64,000 nt of DNA, taken from the NCBI GenBank assembly GCA_013112575.1, contig JABFGG010000004.1, positions 1 to 64,000 on the forward strand, written 5' to 3'. Both the position numbers and the translations under genes were made by a program. Shown here piece after piece: positions 36,057 to 44,714 of the stretch (position 1 is the stretch's first letter; each line of letters begins with the position of its first letter). The notes under the pieces are model-generated. The model was not told the origin of the DNA and did no database searches. It saw only the letters and a program-made list of their open reading frames with translations. The stretch is from Chloroflexota bacterium. Lineage in GTDB: Bacteria > Chloroflexota > Anaerolineae > Anaerolineales > UBA11579.

Positions 36057-36848
36057 TTAGCCTAGCCCAAATGCAGCCATTATCAGGAAGATCATCTGGA
36101 ACAGGAAGTTCCCGACCCAATGGAAGATCATCGCCAGCGGCAGGCTGCCCAATGGGCCATAGGCGAAGGCAAAACTCAATCCACCAATCAGGATTCCGGG
36201 ATACAGCCAGCGTTGGTACACGTGCTTCAAAGTAAAAAGAACACCATTGGCAACCCAATCCCATTTTCCAAACACGCCCCTCATCCTGGGTAGCAAATAT
36301 CCCCGGTAATAAATCTCTTCGCCAAAGATATTGAATACCAGGCCGACGATCAAATTGATCAGTACGAAGAGAAAATTTCCTTCGAGAGAAATATCTGGAA
36401 AGGCATCGGCCGCGCTGGCCACCGGAATCAGCGGATTGCTGGCGGCTGGCCACCAATCTGGGGGCATAAAACCAGATACCGAGGCCAACGAACGATTTAC
36501 CGGTCCCATCGCCATGCTCAAGCTCATCCCTAGGATGAAAACTACACCTGCCAGCGTCCAGGCTTTCCGACCCCTCGGCCATCGCCAGCGAATCCTGTCT
36601 CTCATTGCGCTGAGAGTCAGAGCATATCCCTCCCTTTTCAGCAGGGCTAATCCGGCAATTAGTTCAGCCCCGGTACCAAGTGTCGTGATTGTCAGCAACA
36701 GCCAGGTGGGCGTGGTGCCGCCTTCAGGAATAAATTGCTTCCCGATCACGTAGATCAAGAACGTAAACCACAGTGCAGGCCAGGCAAACATCAGCAGGAT
36801 TTTCCCTAACCCGTCCTGTGGGACTCTCTGGGATTCATCTTTCTTCAT
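36057..36848 (-). CDS. CPBP-family intramembrane glutamic protease (CAAX-like)
   Basis: 263 residues from ATG 36848, which has GGAG upstream; a 10-codon extension to 36878 is in frame. About seven helices. The Abi/CPBP signature is intact: EE of FGEEIYYRGYLLPRM, and the second block with His in FHWVGNFLFQ. Family members process prenylated proteins, bacteriocins or anti-sigma factors; the substrate here is unknown. Confidence 0.82.
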   Translation of the reverse strand: MKKDESQRVPQDGLGKILLMFAWPALWFTFLIYVIGKQFIPEGGTTPTWLLLTITTLGTGAELIAGLALLKREGYALTLSAMRDRIRWRWPRGRKAWTLAGVVFILGMSLSMAMGPVNRSLASVSGFMPPDWWPAASNPLIPVASAADAFPDISLEGNFLFVLINLIVGLVFNIFGEEIYYRGYLLPRMRGVFGKWDWVANGVLFTLKHVYQRWLYPGILIGGLSFAFAYGPLGSLPLAMIFHWVGNFLFQMIFLIMAAFGLG

Positions 36849-36904
36849 TATTGCTCTCCATTCAATCTCTATCACCACACATTTCTTCGCCGAAGTGAGG
36901 ATTT

Positions 36905-37828
36905 TTATCTATTCAGCAATTCTCGATTTCCAAAATCAAATCCAAACGAGAGTTTAAGTGCATCCTGTACGCAAACATCAACACATTCATTACAAAGAAT
37001 GCACTCTGTTGAAAGCACGCGTTGGTTTGCCTGTGTGTATTGCGATACTTGAATGTCCATCGGACACATTTTGTCGCATGCCCTGCACTCAGTACATTTT
37101 TCAGCTGACCCTTCCACTTTCAACATCGCAAATCGGCTGGGTATTTTTTGCAAAACAGGCACGGGGCATACATACTTGCAGAAAGCTCGATTATCTTTGA
37201 GTTTGTATGCCAGCGCGATTCCGATAACGTAGTACAGACTATTGCCAACGAGCAGCCACACCATTGGTGCAAATATTGGTGAATCAACGCGCTGACCAAA
37301 CCCATACCACAGCACCAGCACTGATCCTAAACTCAGTGCAAAACTAACATACGGCAGAAAATCCCATTTGCGAGACAGCCGGCCAGATTTATTGCGTTTG
37401 AAGGGCAGCAAATCCAGGATCATCGCAGTCCAACAGGACCAACCACACCAGCCGCGGTTGAAGATCACTGGGCCGGCCAGCTTGGCCACCAAGTAATGGA
37501 TCGCCGATCCCGAAAAGAGGCCAGCCAGAAGATAAAGGAAGAAACCTTCTATTTGCATGTTTTCTTTTTCGATGATCCCCAAAAAGACCAGCATGTAGGT
37601 TCCAACCAAAATTTGAGCCAGGCGCCTCCCCCAGCGTTTCTTCTTCTTTGGAAGAATTTCATAAATCCCTACGCCAAGCCCTATCGAGGTGCCGATATAC
37701 CCAAAATTGAAAAGAAAGAAAATATTCCCTTTCGTCTGCCAAAAAGCAACCGCAATCACCCAAAATACGATCATCAGCGTCAGGGGGATTTTTAGTTGTC
37801 TGATATATAAACTTAGGTTATTTTTCAT
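36905..37828 (-). CDS. NapH-like membrane polyferredoxin
   Basis: 307 residues. Four or more membrane helices, the motif GWCGWSCWTAMILDLLP on the first membrane-proximal site, and two C-terminal [4Fe-4S] sets: CTECRACDKMCPMDI and CILCNECVDVCVQDAL. A further cluster could be held by CKYVCPVP. Such proteins pass electrons across or along the membrane from quinol. No nap or nos genes are adjacent, so the redox partner is unknown. Its 3' end lies 56 bp from the CPBP protease gene on the same strand. Confidence 0.83.
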   Translation of the reverse strand: MKNNLSLYIRQLKIPLTLMIVFWVIAVAFWQTKGNIFFLFNFGYIGTSIGLGVGIYEILPKKKKRWGRRLAQILVGTYMLVFLGIIEKENMQIEGFFLYLLAGLFSGSAIHYLVAKLAGPVIFNRGWCGWSCWTAMILDLLPFKRNKSGRLSRKWDFLPYVSFALSLGSVLVLWYGFGQRVDSPIFAPMVWLLVGNSLYYVIGIALAYKLKDNRAFCKYVCPVPVLQKIPSRFAMLKVEGSAEKCTECRACDKMCPMDIQVSQYTQANQRVLSTECILCNECVDVCVQDALKLSFGFDFGNRELLNR

Positions 37829-38044
37829 TACTGATTTCCACTCTACGGTCGTTTCACTGATACTTGTCCTAATAATGGTTATGTATGTTCGTTATGACTT
37901 TTCAGATAATGTCCAAAGATATCTTCGCAACAATGGCAATCTCATCTTGTTGGATATCGGTGACCAGACAGGCCATGGCGCAGAGGCCATCTTTCCTCCC
38001 GTCATTTGGTTTACATATTCCTGGACAGCTTTCCCATTGAGCCT

Positions 38045-38497
38045 CTAGAATCTTGATTTGTCATAGTTGTATGGAATACTCGTCCCAACGACCACATCTT
38101 CAATCTTCTCAATTATGAGCCAATCATCCATGTTACCTTGACGATCAAACTCCAAAGGTTTAATCTCCTTGACACCTTCAACCTCCACCAAACACAAACA
38201 CTTTTTGTGCCACCTCTTCTTTTCCTTTTCCGTTAAGCCTAATTTGCTTTGGTTCTCTTCAAGGGTCTTGATGATTTCATCTTCTGCTAGTTTGACATAG
38301 TTTTGCACAGACTTTATGGTTGCATTAGCCGTTATTTTGCCCGTTCCTTTATTGATGAAGTAGATGGTTTCACCCGCAAACACTCTACTATGCGGTATCT
38401 TTCTGCCCGCCGCCCCTCTAATCACCATACTTCTGGTTCCATCCAGTAGCTGTTCTAAAACCTTTGCTTTATCATCGCAATATGCCAAGTGCATCAT
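38045..38497 (-). CDS. Uncharacterised protein, paralogue of 15234 (ASCH/PUA-like?)
   Basis: 150 residues with AAGGAG before ATG 38497 (a second ATG follows). Shares IRGAAGRKIPHSRV, GETIYFI, LGLTEKEKKRWHKK and NMDDWL with the gene at 15234, so both belong to one small family. Its start overlaps the stop of the upstream GyrI-like gene by 4 bp (38494-38497), implying co-translation. Confidence 0.72.
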   Translation of the reverse strand: MMHLAYCDDKAKVLEQLLDGTRSMVIRGAAGRKIPHSRVFAGETIYFINKGTGKITANATIKSVQNYVKLAEDEIIKTLEENQSKLGLTEKEKKRWHKKCLCLVEVEGVKEIKPLEFDRQGNMDDWLIIEKIEDVVVGTSIPYNYDKSRF

Positions 38498-39114
38498 TTT
38501 GTTTTACTCCTTACAGGCTGTCGCAGTACCGTTTTTAGCTTCTCAGGCACAACTCGGCGCGGATCGCTGAGGTAGATCTCGTGGTGCTTGCCGTTCTCGA
38601 CAAATCCATTTGCAGGCATAAACTCATCTTGCATTCTTGCCAGTATAGGGCCTTCGTCATCATATGATCCCACATGCATGATCTGCACAGAAAGACCTTC
38701 CTGATAGTGATCCATCCGCACCTTATCCAGTGCCACTGGGTCCTTGGACTCTCGGGCTGCGATGACTGCCTCGTCGAAGATTCCATCTGTGATCCACTCC
38801 GGAGTCATGATCATCATCGTCCAATCCCAGCTTGATTTATCCCGCTTTTTGAAGGCATCCACATCTTCAGCCCACCAAAGCCCTTCCAAGGGTGGAACTG
38901 TGTAATCCCTTTTAAGCTGCTTTTTGCTGATGAATTTAATCTTATATGCAACGGCATAAAGTGCTTGCACAACATCTTGATATTCCTGGGCCGTATTGGG
39001 ATCACCATGGCCGTCAGCCATGATGTAAGCCATCTCTGGAACGTCCACAGTGACAAAGTCTTGGGGAGGCCGATACAAGTGCTTTAATTCTTTTTTGAAA
39101 TCGATTTTTTTCAT
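38494..39114 (-). CDS. GyrI-like small-molecule-binding domain protein
   Basis: 206 residues from ATG 39114 (GGAG upstream). The pattern YRPPQDFVTVDVPEMAYIMA DGHGDP then PPLEGLWWAED, DWTMMIMTPEWIT and HHEIYLSDPRRVVPEKLKTVLRQPV is that of standalone GyrI-like/YjbR-neighbour proteins, which bind small hydrophobic or cationic ligands. Function in the cell is unknown. Overlaps the 38045 gene by 4 bp. Confidence 0.8.
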   Translation of the reverse strand: MKKIDFKKELKHLYRPPQDFVTVDVPEMAYIMADGHGDPNTAQEYQDVVQALYAVAYKIKFISKKQLKRDYTVPPLEGLWWAEDVDAFKKRDKSSWDWTMMIMTPEWITDGIFDEAVIAARESKDPVALDKVRMDHYQEGLSVQIMHVGSYDDEGPILARMQDEFMPANGFVENGKHHEIYLSDPRRVVPEKLKTVLRQPVRSKTK

Positions 39115-39144
39115 GATTAAAACTCCATTTAGGTTAAGGTCCAT

Positions 39145-39768
39145 TTACCAGGGTTGGAAGGGTTTTCCCCTCCCAGACCTCTCAGATTCCCTGGCAACAT
39201 TGCTTGCAGGCCGTTTGCGAATCAACCAGACCACCACCATCACGATCAGGAAAATCACACCAACTGGCAGCAAACCGAACTTGATTTTGGTCAGTAGGGA
39301 GGCAAATCCCACCAACCAATCGATCCGGCTGGGGTACGCCAGACTACAAATCACCAGGCTGAAGTTTTCGAGCACGTCAGCCAGACCGGAGATCAGCGGG
39401 ATCAGACTGAGCCATTGCAGGGGATGGTCCAGGGGGAGGAGACGCACTAAAAACCAGGCACTGGTAAAGGCAAATGCCAGCGCATAGCCGATCGGGAATA
39501 GTGTATCCGGCACCAGGTGGAGCATGCGGTAGGCCTGGCGGCCTGCAGTTCCCAGAGCCGTAAACAGTTGGTAAGCTTCCTCGGGAGTATATGACCAGCG
39601 CATATCCAGGATAGGCACGCCCCCGGAATGCTCTTCGATGGTCGGGTTGCTAAAAGGCAGCTCGGTGCCATTCATGAGGAACATAAGCAGACCGGTGGCC
39701 GCCAGCAGCCCCAGGATCGTCAGCCAACTGGATTTATACTGGATGAAGGTTAAGATTTTTTTCAACAT
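39145..39768 (-). CDS. Hypothetical membrane protein
   Basis: 207 residues, about four helices (WLTILGLLAATGLLMFLMNG, LFPIGYALAFAFTSAWFLV, WLSLIPLISGLADVLENFSLV, FGLLPVGVIFLIVMVVVWLI) and a basic tail. No family recognised. It is 30 bp upstream of the GyrI-like gene on the same strand, so likely the first gene of a three-gene unit with 38494 and 38045. Confidence 0.62.
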   Translation of the reverse strand: MLKKILTFIQYKSSWLTILGLLAATGLLMFLMNGTELPFSNPTIEEHSGGVPILDMRWSYTPEEAYQLFTALGTAGRQAYRMLHLVPDTLFPIGYALAFAFTSAWFLVRLLPLDHPLQWLSLIPLISGLADVLENFSLVICSLAYPSRIDWLVGFASLLTKIKFGLLPVGVIFLIVMVVVWLIRKRPASNVARESERSGRGKPFQPW

Positions 39769-40072
39769 CGGGTTTCAATCCTTTCTCGAAACATTTATGA
39801 TGTCCGGCGTAAATTTTGAACTTACGCTTAAAGAATATCTCGACGTTGGTAGCGTGTCATACCCCGATAGGGTGACTTATAGGGTTAATCCATGACTCAC
39901 CCAAAAGAAACAGGGGGATCGAAAGAAGAAGAATGCAACGGGAATAAACTTGTCCTATTATTCCCAACTTTACAAAATCAAACTCCAGCCACTTTTTGGG
40001 ACTTTCCACGGAAGCTCTTTTGTTTCTTTCTCAACTGTAGGAGGCAATAGCTTTGTTAAGAGCACCGGAATC
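39769..40072. other. Intergenic region without a supported gene
   Basis: About 300 bp between the 39145 gene and the S1 terminator. A 52-codon frame from ATG 39890 exists but has no ribosome-binding site and looks unlike protein. No RNA gene or repeat is seen. Confidence 0.5.
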
Positions 40073-40098
40073 AAAAACGCACCCGCTTGGGTGCGTTT
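40073..40098 (-). terminator. Rho-independent terminator of the S1-domain gene
   Basis: Minus strand: AAACGCACCC, 4-nt loop AAGC, GGGTGCGTTT then TTTGA. Six bases after the stop at 40104. The stem is the same sequence as the terminator at 35935. Confidence 0.85.
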
Positions 40099-40103
40099 CT
40101 AAT

Positions 40104-41657
40104 TTATTCTTCCTCGCCCGTTTCCGGGTCGGGTTCTTCGGCTTGCTCCTCTTCCAGAGGGGCTTCCTCAGCAGGAGCTTCTTCAGCTTCTGGTTCTTCA
40201 GCCTCATCGGCGGGTGCTTCTTCGGCCTCAACCTCTTCCGGTTCAGCTTCAGCCGCAACTTCCTCTTCGACCTCAGCTACCGGTTCTTCAGATGCGGCAG
40301 GCTCTTCTTCTACTTCGGCCACCGGTTCTTCGGGGGCAGCTTCTTCGGTCACTTCTTCTTCAACTTCCGGTTCATCTGCCTCTTTATCCATTGCAACCCC
40401 GGCTTCTTCCATGGCAGCTTCCATGGCCGTTTCGGGGCCGCTCTCCGGGACATTGTCAGCTTCTTCCAGCGCCATGTTGTAATCCAGGTCGCTGTAGGCC
40501 AGCGAGTCAACCTTGCGTAAGCTGAGGCCAATGCGGCGGCGTTCTTCGTCGATGTTGATCACGCGCAGCGTGAGTTCGTCGCCATCGCTGATCACTTCGC
40601 GGGGATGTTCCACGCGCTCGGTGCTCAGTTCGGAGATGTGTATCAGGCCTTCGAGGTTGTCATTGATCTTGGCGAAAGCGCCAAATTTGACCAAGCGGGT
40701 GATGGTGGCCTGCACCAACTGGCCAACGCGGAACTCTTTGATATGGTCGGACCAGGGGTCTTTTTCAAGTTGGCGCATGGAGAGGCCGATGCGTTTGCGT
40801 TCGCGGTCAATAGTGATAACCTTGACCTCAACCTCTTGCCCAACTTCAAGCACTTCGCTGGGGTGATTGACATGCTCCCAGGAAAGTTCGGAAAGGTGTA
40901 CGAGGCCATCGGCCCCGTTGATGTTCACAAAAGCGCCAAAGTCAGCCAGGCTGGTTACCCGGCCTGTACGCTCTTCGCCAACTTCAAGTCCTTCCAACAA
41001 GCGTTCTTTGAGGGTCTCGCGCGATTCCTGCGAGGCAGCCTTTTCGGAAAGAATAAGGCGACGTCGTTCGCGATCCACTTCAATGACACGCGTCACGATG
41101 GGTTCACCCACCATGCCACTCCAACGTTGTTCAGGGGTATCACCCTGGTAGGACATACGGCGGGAAACACCAACCTGTGAGGCCGGCACAAAGCCACGCA
41201 GTCGACCTACGTTGACGATCAGGCCGCCTTTATTGAAGCCACTGATCTCACCTTCGTGAACTTCGCGGCTCTCGCTGAGTTGCTCGGCGAGGGTCCAATC
41301 TTCTTCTTCCAGCCCGCGTAAAAACGAGAGCAGCATGGTGCCGCCACGGTTTTCGGGGCTGATAACAAACACGGATATTTCGTTGCCAACCTGGAAGATT
41401 TCGCGTTCTTCCTCTGTAAGCTGTTCCAGTTCTTTGCCGGGGATTACGCCCTCGGATTTGGCGCCAATACTCACCATGACTTCGTTCTCGCTTACGCTGG
41501 CTACCATCCCCATACGTACATCGCCAGGGCGAGGCATATCCAAAGACAGATCTGTTTGTTCGAGCAGATCTTCCATCGACATCGTTTCTTCTGGGGCGGT
41601 ATCCTCCTGATTCTCTACAGCTATTTCGGGCCCGTTCTGGGCATCCTTTTGATCCAT
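40104..41657 (-). CDS. rpsA: S1 RNA-binding domain protein (30S ribosomal protein S1-like)
   Basis: 517 residues from ATG 41657; the frame is open to 41834 but that extension overlaps the divergent gene and its promoter. Four S1 domains at about 43-115, 130-205, 226-295 and 312-382; the last two are the most regular (GRVTSLADFGAFVNINGADG, ATITRLVKFGAFAKINDNLE). E. coli S1 has six, so this is a shorter type, common outside Proteobacteria. The last 130 residues are nearly pure Glu/Ala/Pro (EEVEAEEAPADEAEEPEA). It would bind mRNA and help initiation on the 30S. The symbol is by similarity only. Confidence 0.85.
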   Translation of the reverse strand: MDQKDAQNGPEIAVENQEDTAPEETMSMEDLLEQTDLSLDMPRPGDVRMGMVASVSENEVMVSIGAKSEGVIPGKELEQLTEEEREIFQVGNEISVFVISPENRGGTMLLSFLRGLEEEDWTLAEQLSESREVHEGEISGFNKGGLIVNVGRLRGFVPASQVGVSRRMSYQGDTPEQRWSGMVGEPIVTRVIEVDRERRRLILSEKAASQESRETLKERLLEGLEVGEERTGRVTSLADFGAFVNINGADGLVHLSELSWEHVNHPSEVLEVGQEVEVKVITIDRERKRIGLSMRQLEKDPWSDHIKEFRVGQLVQATITRLVKFGAFAKINDNLEGLIHISELSTERVEHPREVISDGDELTLRVINIDEERRRIGLSLRKVDSLAYSDLDYNMALEEADNVPESGPETAMEAAMEEAGVAMDKEADEPEVEEEVTEEAAPEEPVAEVEEEPAASEEPVAEVEEEVAAEAEPEEVEAEEAPADEAEEPEAEEAPAEEAPLEEEQAEEPDPETGEEE

Positions 41658-41690
41658 TAAAATAAGACTCCGGTTGACAAGATGCGCGCA

Positions 41691-41719
41691 ATTATAAGGG
41701 TAAGGATACTCCTTGTCTA
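41691..41719 (-). promoter_or_regulatory. rpsA: Sigma70-like promoter of the S1-domain gene
   Basis: Minus strand: TAGACA (41719-41714), 17-bp spacer, TATAAT (41696-41691), with the ATG 34 bp downstream of the -10. Spacing and hexamers are near consensus, supporting the shorter start at 41657. Confidence 0.65.
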
Positions 41720-41795
41720 CCTTTATGATATGATTTGCCCCTGCAATCGCAGCAAACTTCAAGTTAATGAGCTTTTTGAGAGATAAACGGTAATT

Positions 41796-42902
41796 ATGCA
41801 AGCCATTTTCCCATTCACAGCCATCGTTGGTCAAAAGCGTATGACGCGTGCCCTTATCCTCAATGCAGTCGATCCTCGTATCGGCGGCGTGTTGATCCGG
41901 GGGGAACGCGGCACAGCCAAATCCACAGCGGCGCGGGCTTTGGCAGCCCTACTGCCCGCCGTGGAAGTCTTTACCTATTCCCCCTTTAACGACGACCCCA
42001 ACAACCCCGACACCTGGTCTGATTGGGTCAAAGAACAACAGGCTTCTGGCGCAGACCTGGAAACTTCAACGCACCCCACACCCTTTGTGAACCTGCCCGT
42101 GAGCGCTACGGAAGACCGCGTGGTGGGCACCTTGGATATTGAAAAAGCCATTCAGAAAGGCGAAAGGCATTTCGAGTCCGGCGTGCTGGCCGCTGCTAAC
42201 CGCGGCCTGCTGTATATTGATGAAGTTAACCTGCTGGACGACCACGTGGTAGACGTGCTGCTGGACTCGGCAGCCATGGGTCAGAACATCGTGGAACGCG
42301 AAGGCATTTCCTTTTCTCATCCAGCGCGCTTCATCCTGGTGGGCACGATGAACCCCGAAGAAGGCGATCTGCGCCCCCAATTGCTGGATCGCTTCGCCCT
42401 CTCCGTGGACATCCACGGCATCCGTGACCCGCGTGACCGCGTCAGTATCATGGAACGCAACCTCTCCTTTGAGAATGACTCGGATGCGTTCTATGAAGAA
42501 TGGCAGCCCAGCGAAAAAGAGCTGTCAGACAAGATCGCCAAGGCGCGTGAGATCGTCAGCCAGGTGACCTACTCCAGTCGTGATCTGATTTCCATCGCTT
42601 CATTGACCTCCTCTTTAAATGTAGACGGCCACCGCGCCGACCTGGTAATCCTCAAAGCAGCGCGCGCCAATGCCGCCCTCGAAGGCCGCACCGCCATCAC
42701 TGACTTTGATATCGCCGTGGCTTCTGAGCTGGCCCTGCCGCACCGCATCAAACGCGGGCCTTTCCACCAATCGGAAATGACCATGACCGAATTGCAGGAA
42801 CGCATCTCGGACCTGCAGGGTGAAACGGAAAGCACTGGCGAGGCCAAGCCTCAACCGAACGAAGACGGCATGGAAGAAGAGCCCGAAAAAAAAAAGGCGT
42901 AA
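41796..42902 (+). CDS. Magnesium/cobalt chelatase ChlI/BchI-type AAA+ subunit
   Basis: 368 residues. AAA+ ATPase of the MoxR/ChlI type: Walker A GERGTAKSTAARALAALLP, the ChlI insert TEDRVVGTLDIEKAIQ, Walker B LLYIDEVNLLDDHVVD, sensor 1 GTMNPEEGDLRPQLLDRFAL, and the C-terminal lid (VDGHRADLVILKAARANAAL). These subunits power insertion of Mg into protoporphyrin or Co into a corrinoid ring, together with a ChlD-type and a large CobN/ChlH-type subunit. The last codons read CCC GAA AAA AAA AAG GCG TAA and the downstream VWA ORF is open in the -1 frame across this site, so this may be the short product of a two-product chlD gene. No large subunit is in the window. Confidence 0.9.
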   Translation: MQAIFPFTAIVGQKRMTRALILNAVDPRIGGVLIRGERGTAKSTAARALAALLPAVEVFTYSPFNDDPNNPDTWSDWVKEQQASGADLETSTHPTPFVNLPVSATEDRVVGTLDIEKAIQKGERHFESGVLAAANRGLLYIDEVNLLDDHVVDVLLDSAAMGQNIVEREGISFSHPARFILVGTMNPEEGDLRPQLLDRFALSVDIHGIRDPRDRVSIMERNLSFENDSDAFYEEWQPSEKELSDKIAKAREIVSQVTYSSRDLISIASLTSSLNVDGHRADLVILKAARANAALEGRTAITDFDIAVASELALPHRIKRGPFHQSEMTMTELQERISDLQGETESTGEAKPQPNEDGMEEEPEKKKA

Positions 42903-42954
42903 GCGAGCAGCCTGAGGAAGGTGGGCAGGAACAAGGCCCCCAGGAACCGGGGCC
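42872..42954 (+). promoter_or_regulatory. Candidate programmed -1 ribosomal frameshift site
   Basis: A10 run at 42886-42895 followed by G forms the slippery heptamer A AAA AAG in the zero frame (codons AAA AAA AAG). A purine-rich SD-like GGAAGAAGAG (42872-42881) lies 8 nt upstream. Downstream, GGCCCC (42935-42940) can pair with GGGGCC (42949-42954), and CCTG/CAGG closer to the site. The zero-frame stop is at 42900-42902; the -1 frame continues without stop to 43849. Confidence 0.6.
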
Positions 42955-43060
42955 GCAAGACGTCTTTGATCAGGGGGAAGCCTACTGGTGGGATGGTGGA
43001 CAGCAGGTCAACCCGACTGAACCCTTCACCCCGCGCCAACTCGACACCCAGATTGACAAA

Positions 43061-43849
43061 ATGACGCGCCGCCAGAGCGGGCGACGGTCGCGCACTCGCA
43101 CCGAACGCAAACGTGGGCGTTATGTGCAGGCCCGCCCTGTAACTGAAAAGACCAGTGACATCGCCTTTGATGCCACCATGCGGGCAGCCGCGCCCCACCA
43201 GATCAACCGCGAAGAACAACGCCAACAGGTCGCTTTTGCCATTCAGCCGCAGGACCTGCACCGCAAGGTACGTGTGCGCAAGTCGGCCAACCTGGTATTG
43301 TTCGCCGTAGATGCTTCCTGGTCTATGGCTGTGGCCGAGCGTATGGCCGCTACCAAAGGAGCCATCCTGTCTTTATTGACGGATGCCTACCAACGACGCG
43401 ACCGTGTGGGTTTGGTGGTCTTCCAAAAGGACCGCGCCAACCTGGTCTTGCCACCCACCAACTCGGTGCAACTAGCACATCAGGCCCTGGCCGACATTCC
43501 CGTGGGCGGCAAAACACCGCTCTCTGCTGGTTTGTTCCTGTCACACGAAGTTATCCAGCGCGAGTTGATCTCGCATCCAGACGTAATGCCCTTGTTGATA
43601 TTATTGACCGATGGAGCGGGTAACGTAGCTATTAGCCGCCAACTTTCCCCACAGGAAGAAGCGCACAAACTGGCCGAAGAGATTGCCAAGGACGAGATTC
43701 GTAGTGTGGTGATCAACATGGAACACGCCGCCTTCGACCAGGGTCTGGCGCAGCAATTATCGGAACACCTCAAAGCGCCTTGCTATACGCTTAACGACCT
43801 TAAAGCGGAGAGTTTGTACCAGGCCGTGCGCGCGGAGATGGATGCGTAG
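43061..43849 (+). CDS. VWA domain, ChlD/BchD-type C-terminal half (probably read by -1 frameshift from 41796)
   Basis: A von Willebrand A domain with MIDAS DASWSM and the usual TPLSAGL and LLTDGAGN blocks, as in the C-terminal half of BchD/ChlD and CobT. The first ATG in frame is 43061, but it has no Shine-Dalgarno and would cut off the linker; the frame is open back to 42896, where it meets the A10 slippery run of the ChlI ORF. The open stretch 42896-43060 encodes an acidic Pro/Gln-rich linker (EQPEEGGQEQGPQEPGPQ), typical between the AAA+ and VWA halves of ChlD. A -1 shift gives a 684-residue ChlD-like subunit. An indel in the A-run of this sequence is the main alternative. Confidence 0.85.
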   Translation: MTRRQSGRRSRTRTERKRGRYVQARPVTEKTSDIAFDATMRAAAPHQINREEQRQQVAFAIQPQDLHRKVRVRKSANLVLFAVDASWSMAVAERMAATKGAILSLLTDAYQRRDRVGLVVFQKDRANLVLPPTNSVQLAHQALADIPVGGKTPLSAGLFLSHEVIQRELISHPDVMPLLILLTDGAGNVAISRQLSPQEEAHKLAEEIAKDEIRSVVINMEHAAFDQGLAQQLSEHLKAPCYTLNDLKAESLYQAVRAEMDA

Positions 43850-43921
43850 TAAGTAGTTTGAGTGAGGAGAAGGACTACCAGCCCATACAACTTCCTTTTT
43901 GGCATGCGGTACAATTTCATA

Positions 43922-44230
43922 ATGCAAAGTGTGCGCTTGAACTGGTTGGCGGGTGTTCTCTTAGTGCCCCCACTTTTTATCTGGATCGCCATCGTGCTAC
44001 GCAGTACAAACACCTTGATGGGCGAGCAACTGGCTACCTGGTTACAAGCTAACCTATCAGACATCGTTGTGCTAATCGTATGGATCGGCGCGCCTTCGGC
44101 AGCCATGGTCTTTGGACTGGGAGGCTATATCAAAGGGGAGAATAAATGGGCCAGCGCGGGGGTGGTGGCCCTGAGCAGTCTCATGCTATTGATGATTTTT
44201 TTTGCTGCTTTTATGCAGCCAACACAATAA
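43922..44230 (+). CDS. Hypothetical three-helix membrane protein
   Basis: 102 residues from ATG 43922 (ATG 43904 and 43862 are alternatives). Three membrane helices (LAGVLLVPPLFIWIAIVL, IVVLIVWIGAPSAAMVFGL, ASAGVVALSSLMLLMIFFAA). No family recognised. Follows the chelatase locus by about 70 bp and ends in a strong terminator, so it may belong to that operon. Confidence 0.55.
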   Translation: MQSVRLNWLAGVLLVPPLFIWIAIVLRSTNTLMGEQLATWLQANLSDIVVLIVWIGAPSAAMVFGLGGYIKGENKWASAGVVALSSLMLLMIFFAAFMQPTQ

Positions 44231-44239
44231 GTTGGAATC

Positions 44240-44267
44240 AAAGAGGCGCAATTAGCGCCTCTTTTTT
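44240..44267 (+). terminator. Rho-independent terminator
   Basis: AAAGAGGCGC, loop AATTA, GCGCCTCTTT with a run of T on the plus strand. It ends the chelatase-locus transcript and faces the convergent NifU-type gene. Confidence 0.88.
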
Positions 44268-44300
44268 ATTTCGTCCTCTAAATGCAGTTCCTAAAAAAAA

Positions 44301-44546
44301 TTAAACAGCTTCAACACTCTCGATCTGGGGGAAGAAAGGTTTGATGGTGCCAGCGATCCAGCCGTTAAGTGTAGTTTGGGTCAGGTCACAGCCATTGCAG
44401 GCACCACCCAACTGCACTTTGAGTACCTTGCCATCAAATTCCACATATTTAACCCAGCCATTGTGATACTGCTCCATGTAGGAACTGATATTTTGCAACA
44501 GGTCTTTGAGGCGTTGTTCATCTGTAGTCGTTTGGTCAGTCACCAT
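44301..44546 (-). CDS. Stand-alone NifU C-terminal-type protein
   Basis: 81 residues from ATG 44546 (AAGGAGACT upstream; the longer frame to 44648 has no homology). The NifU-like/Nfu scaffold motif GGACNGCDLTQTTL carries the C-x-x-C that binds a transient [4Fe-4S] cluster shared between two monomers. It would deliver clusters to apo-proteins. Family members usually have IESVEAV-like ends as here. Confidence 0.83.
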   Translation of the reverse strand: MVTDQTTTDEQRLKDLLQNISSYMEQYHNGWVKYVEFDGKVLKVQLGGACNGCDLTQTTLNGWIAGTIKPFFPQIESVEAV

Positions 44547-44714
44547 AGTCTCCTTGAAACAATCCAATAAGTTCTGGCTTCTATACTTTACCAGATGAAG
44601 CTTAATTTGCCGTACCCAGACCCAACGGCAACGCACGTGAATGCGCATTGGAAGTGTTTCGGGATGTTGAATTAGAAGTGAAGAGATCCTATCCTCAAGA
44701 AAATGGAGGTAAGT

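Noticed and set aside
36046..36582. A 178-codon minus-strand frame inside the CPBP protease gene
   Set aside because: Out-of-frame shadow on the same strand; only the other frame has membrane helices and the EExxxR motif.
39890..40048. A 52-codon frame beginning MTHPKETGG
   Set aside because: No ribosome-binding site, unusual composition, and its end runs close to the S1 terminator.
40053..40520. Low-complexity Phe/Gly/Ser-rich frames opposite the S1 tail
   Set aside because: They arise from the repetitive Glu/Ala codons of the S1 C-terminal tail read backwards.
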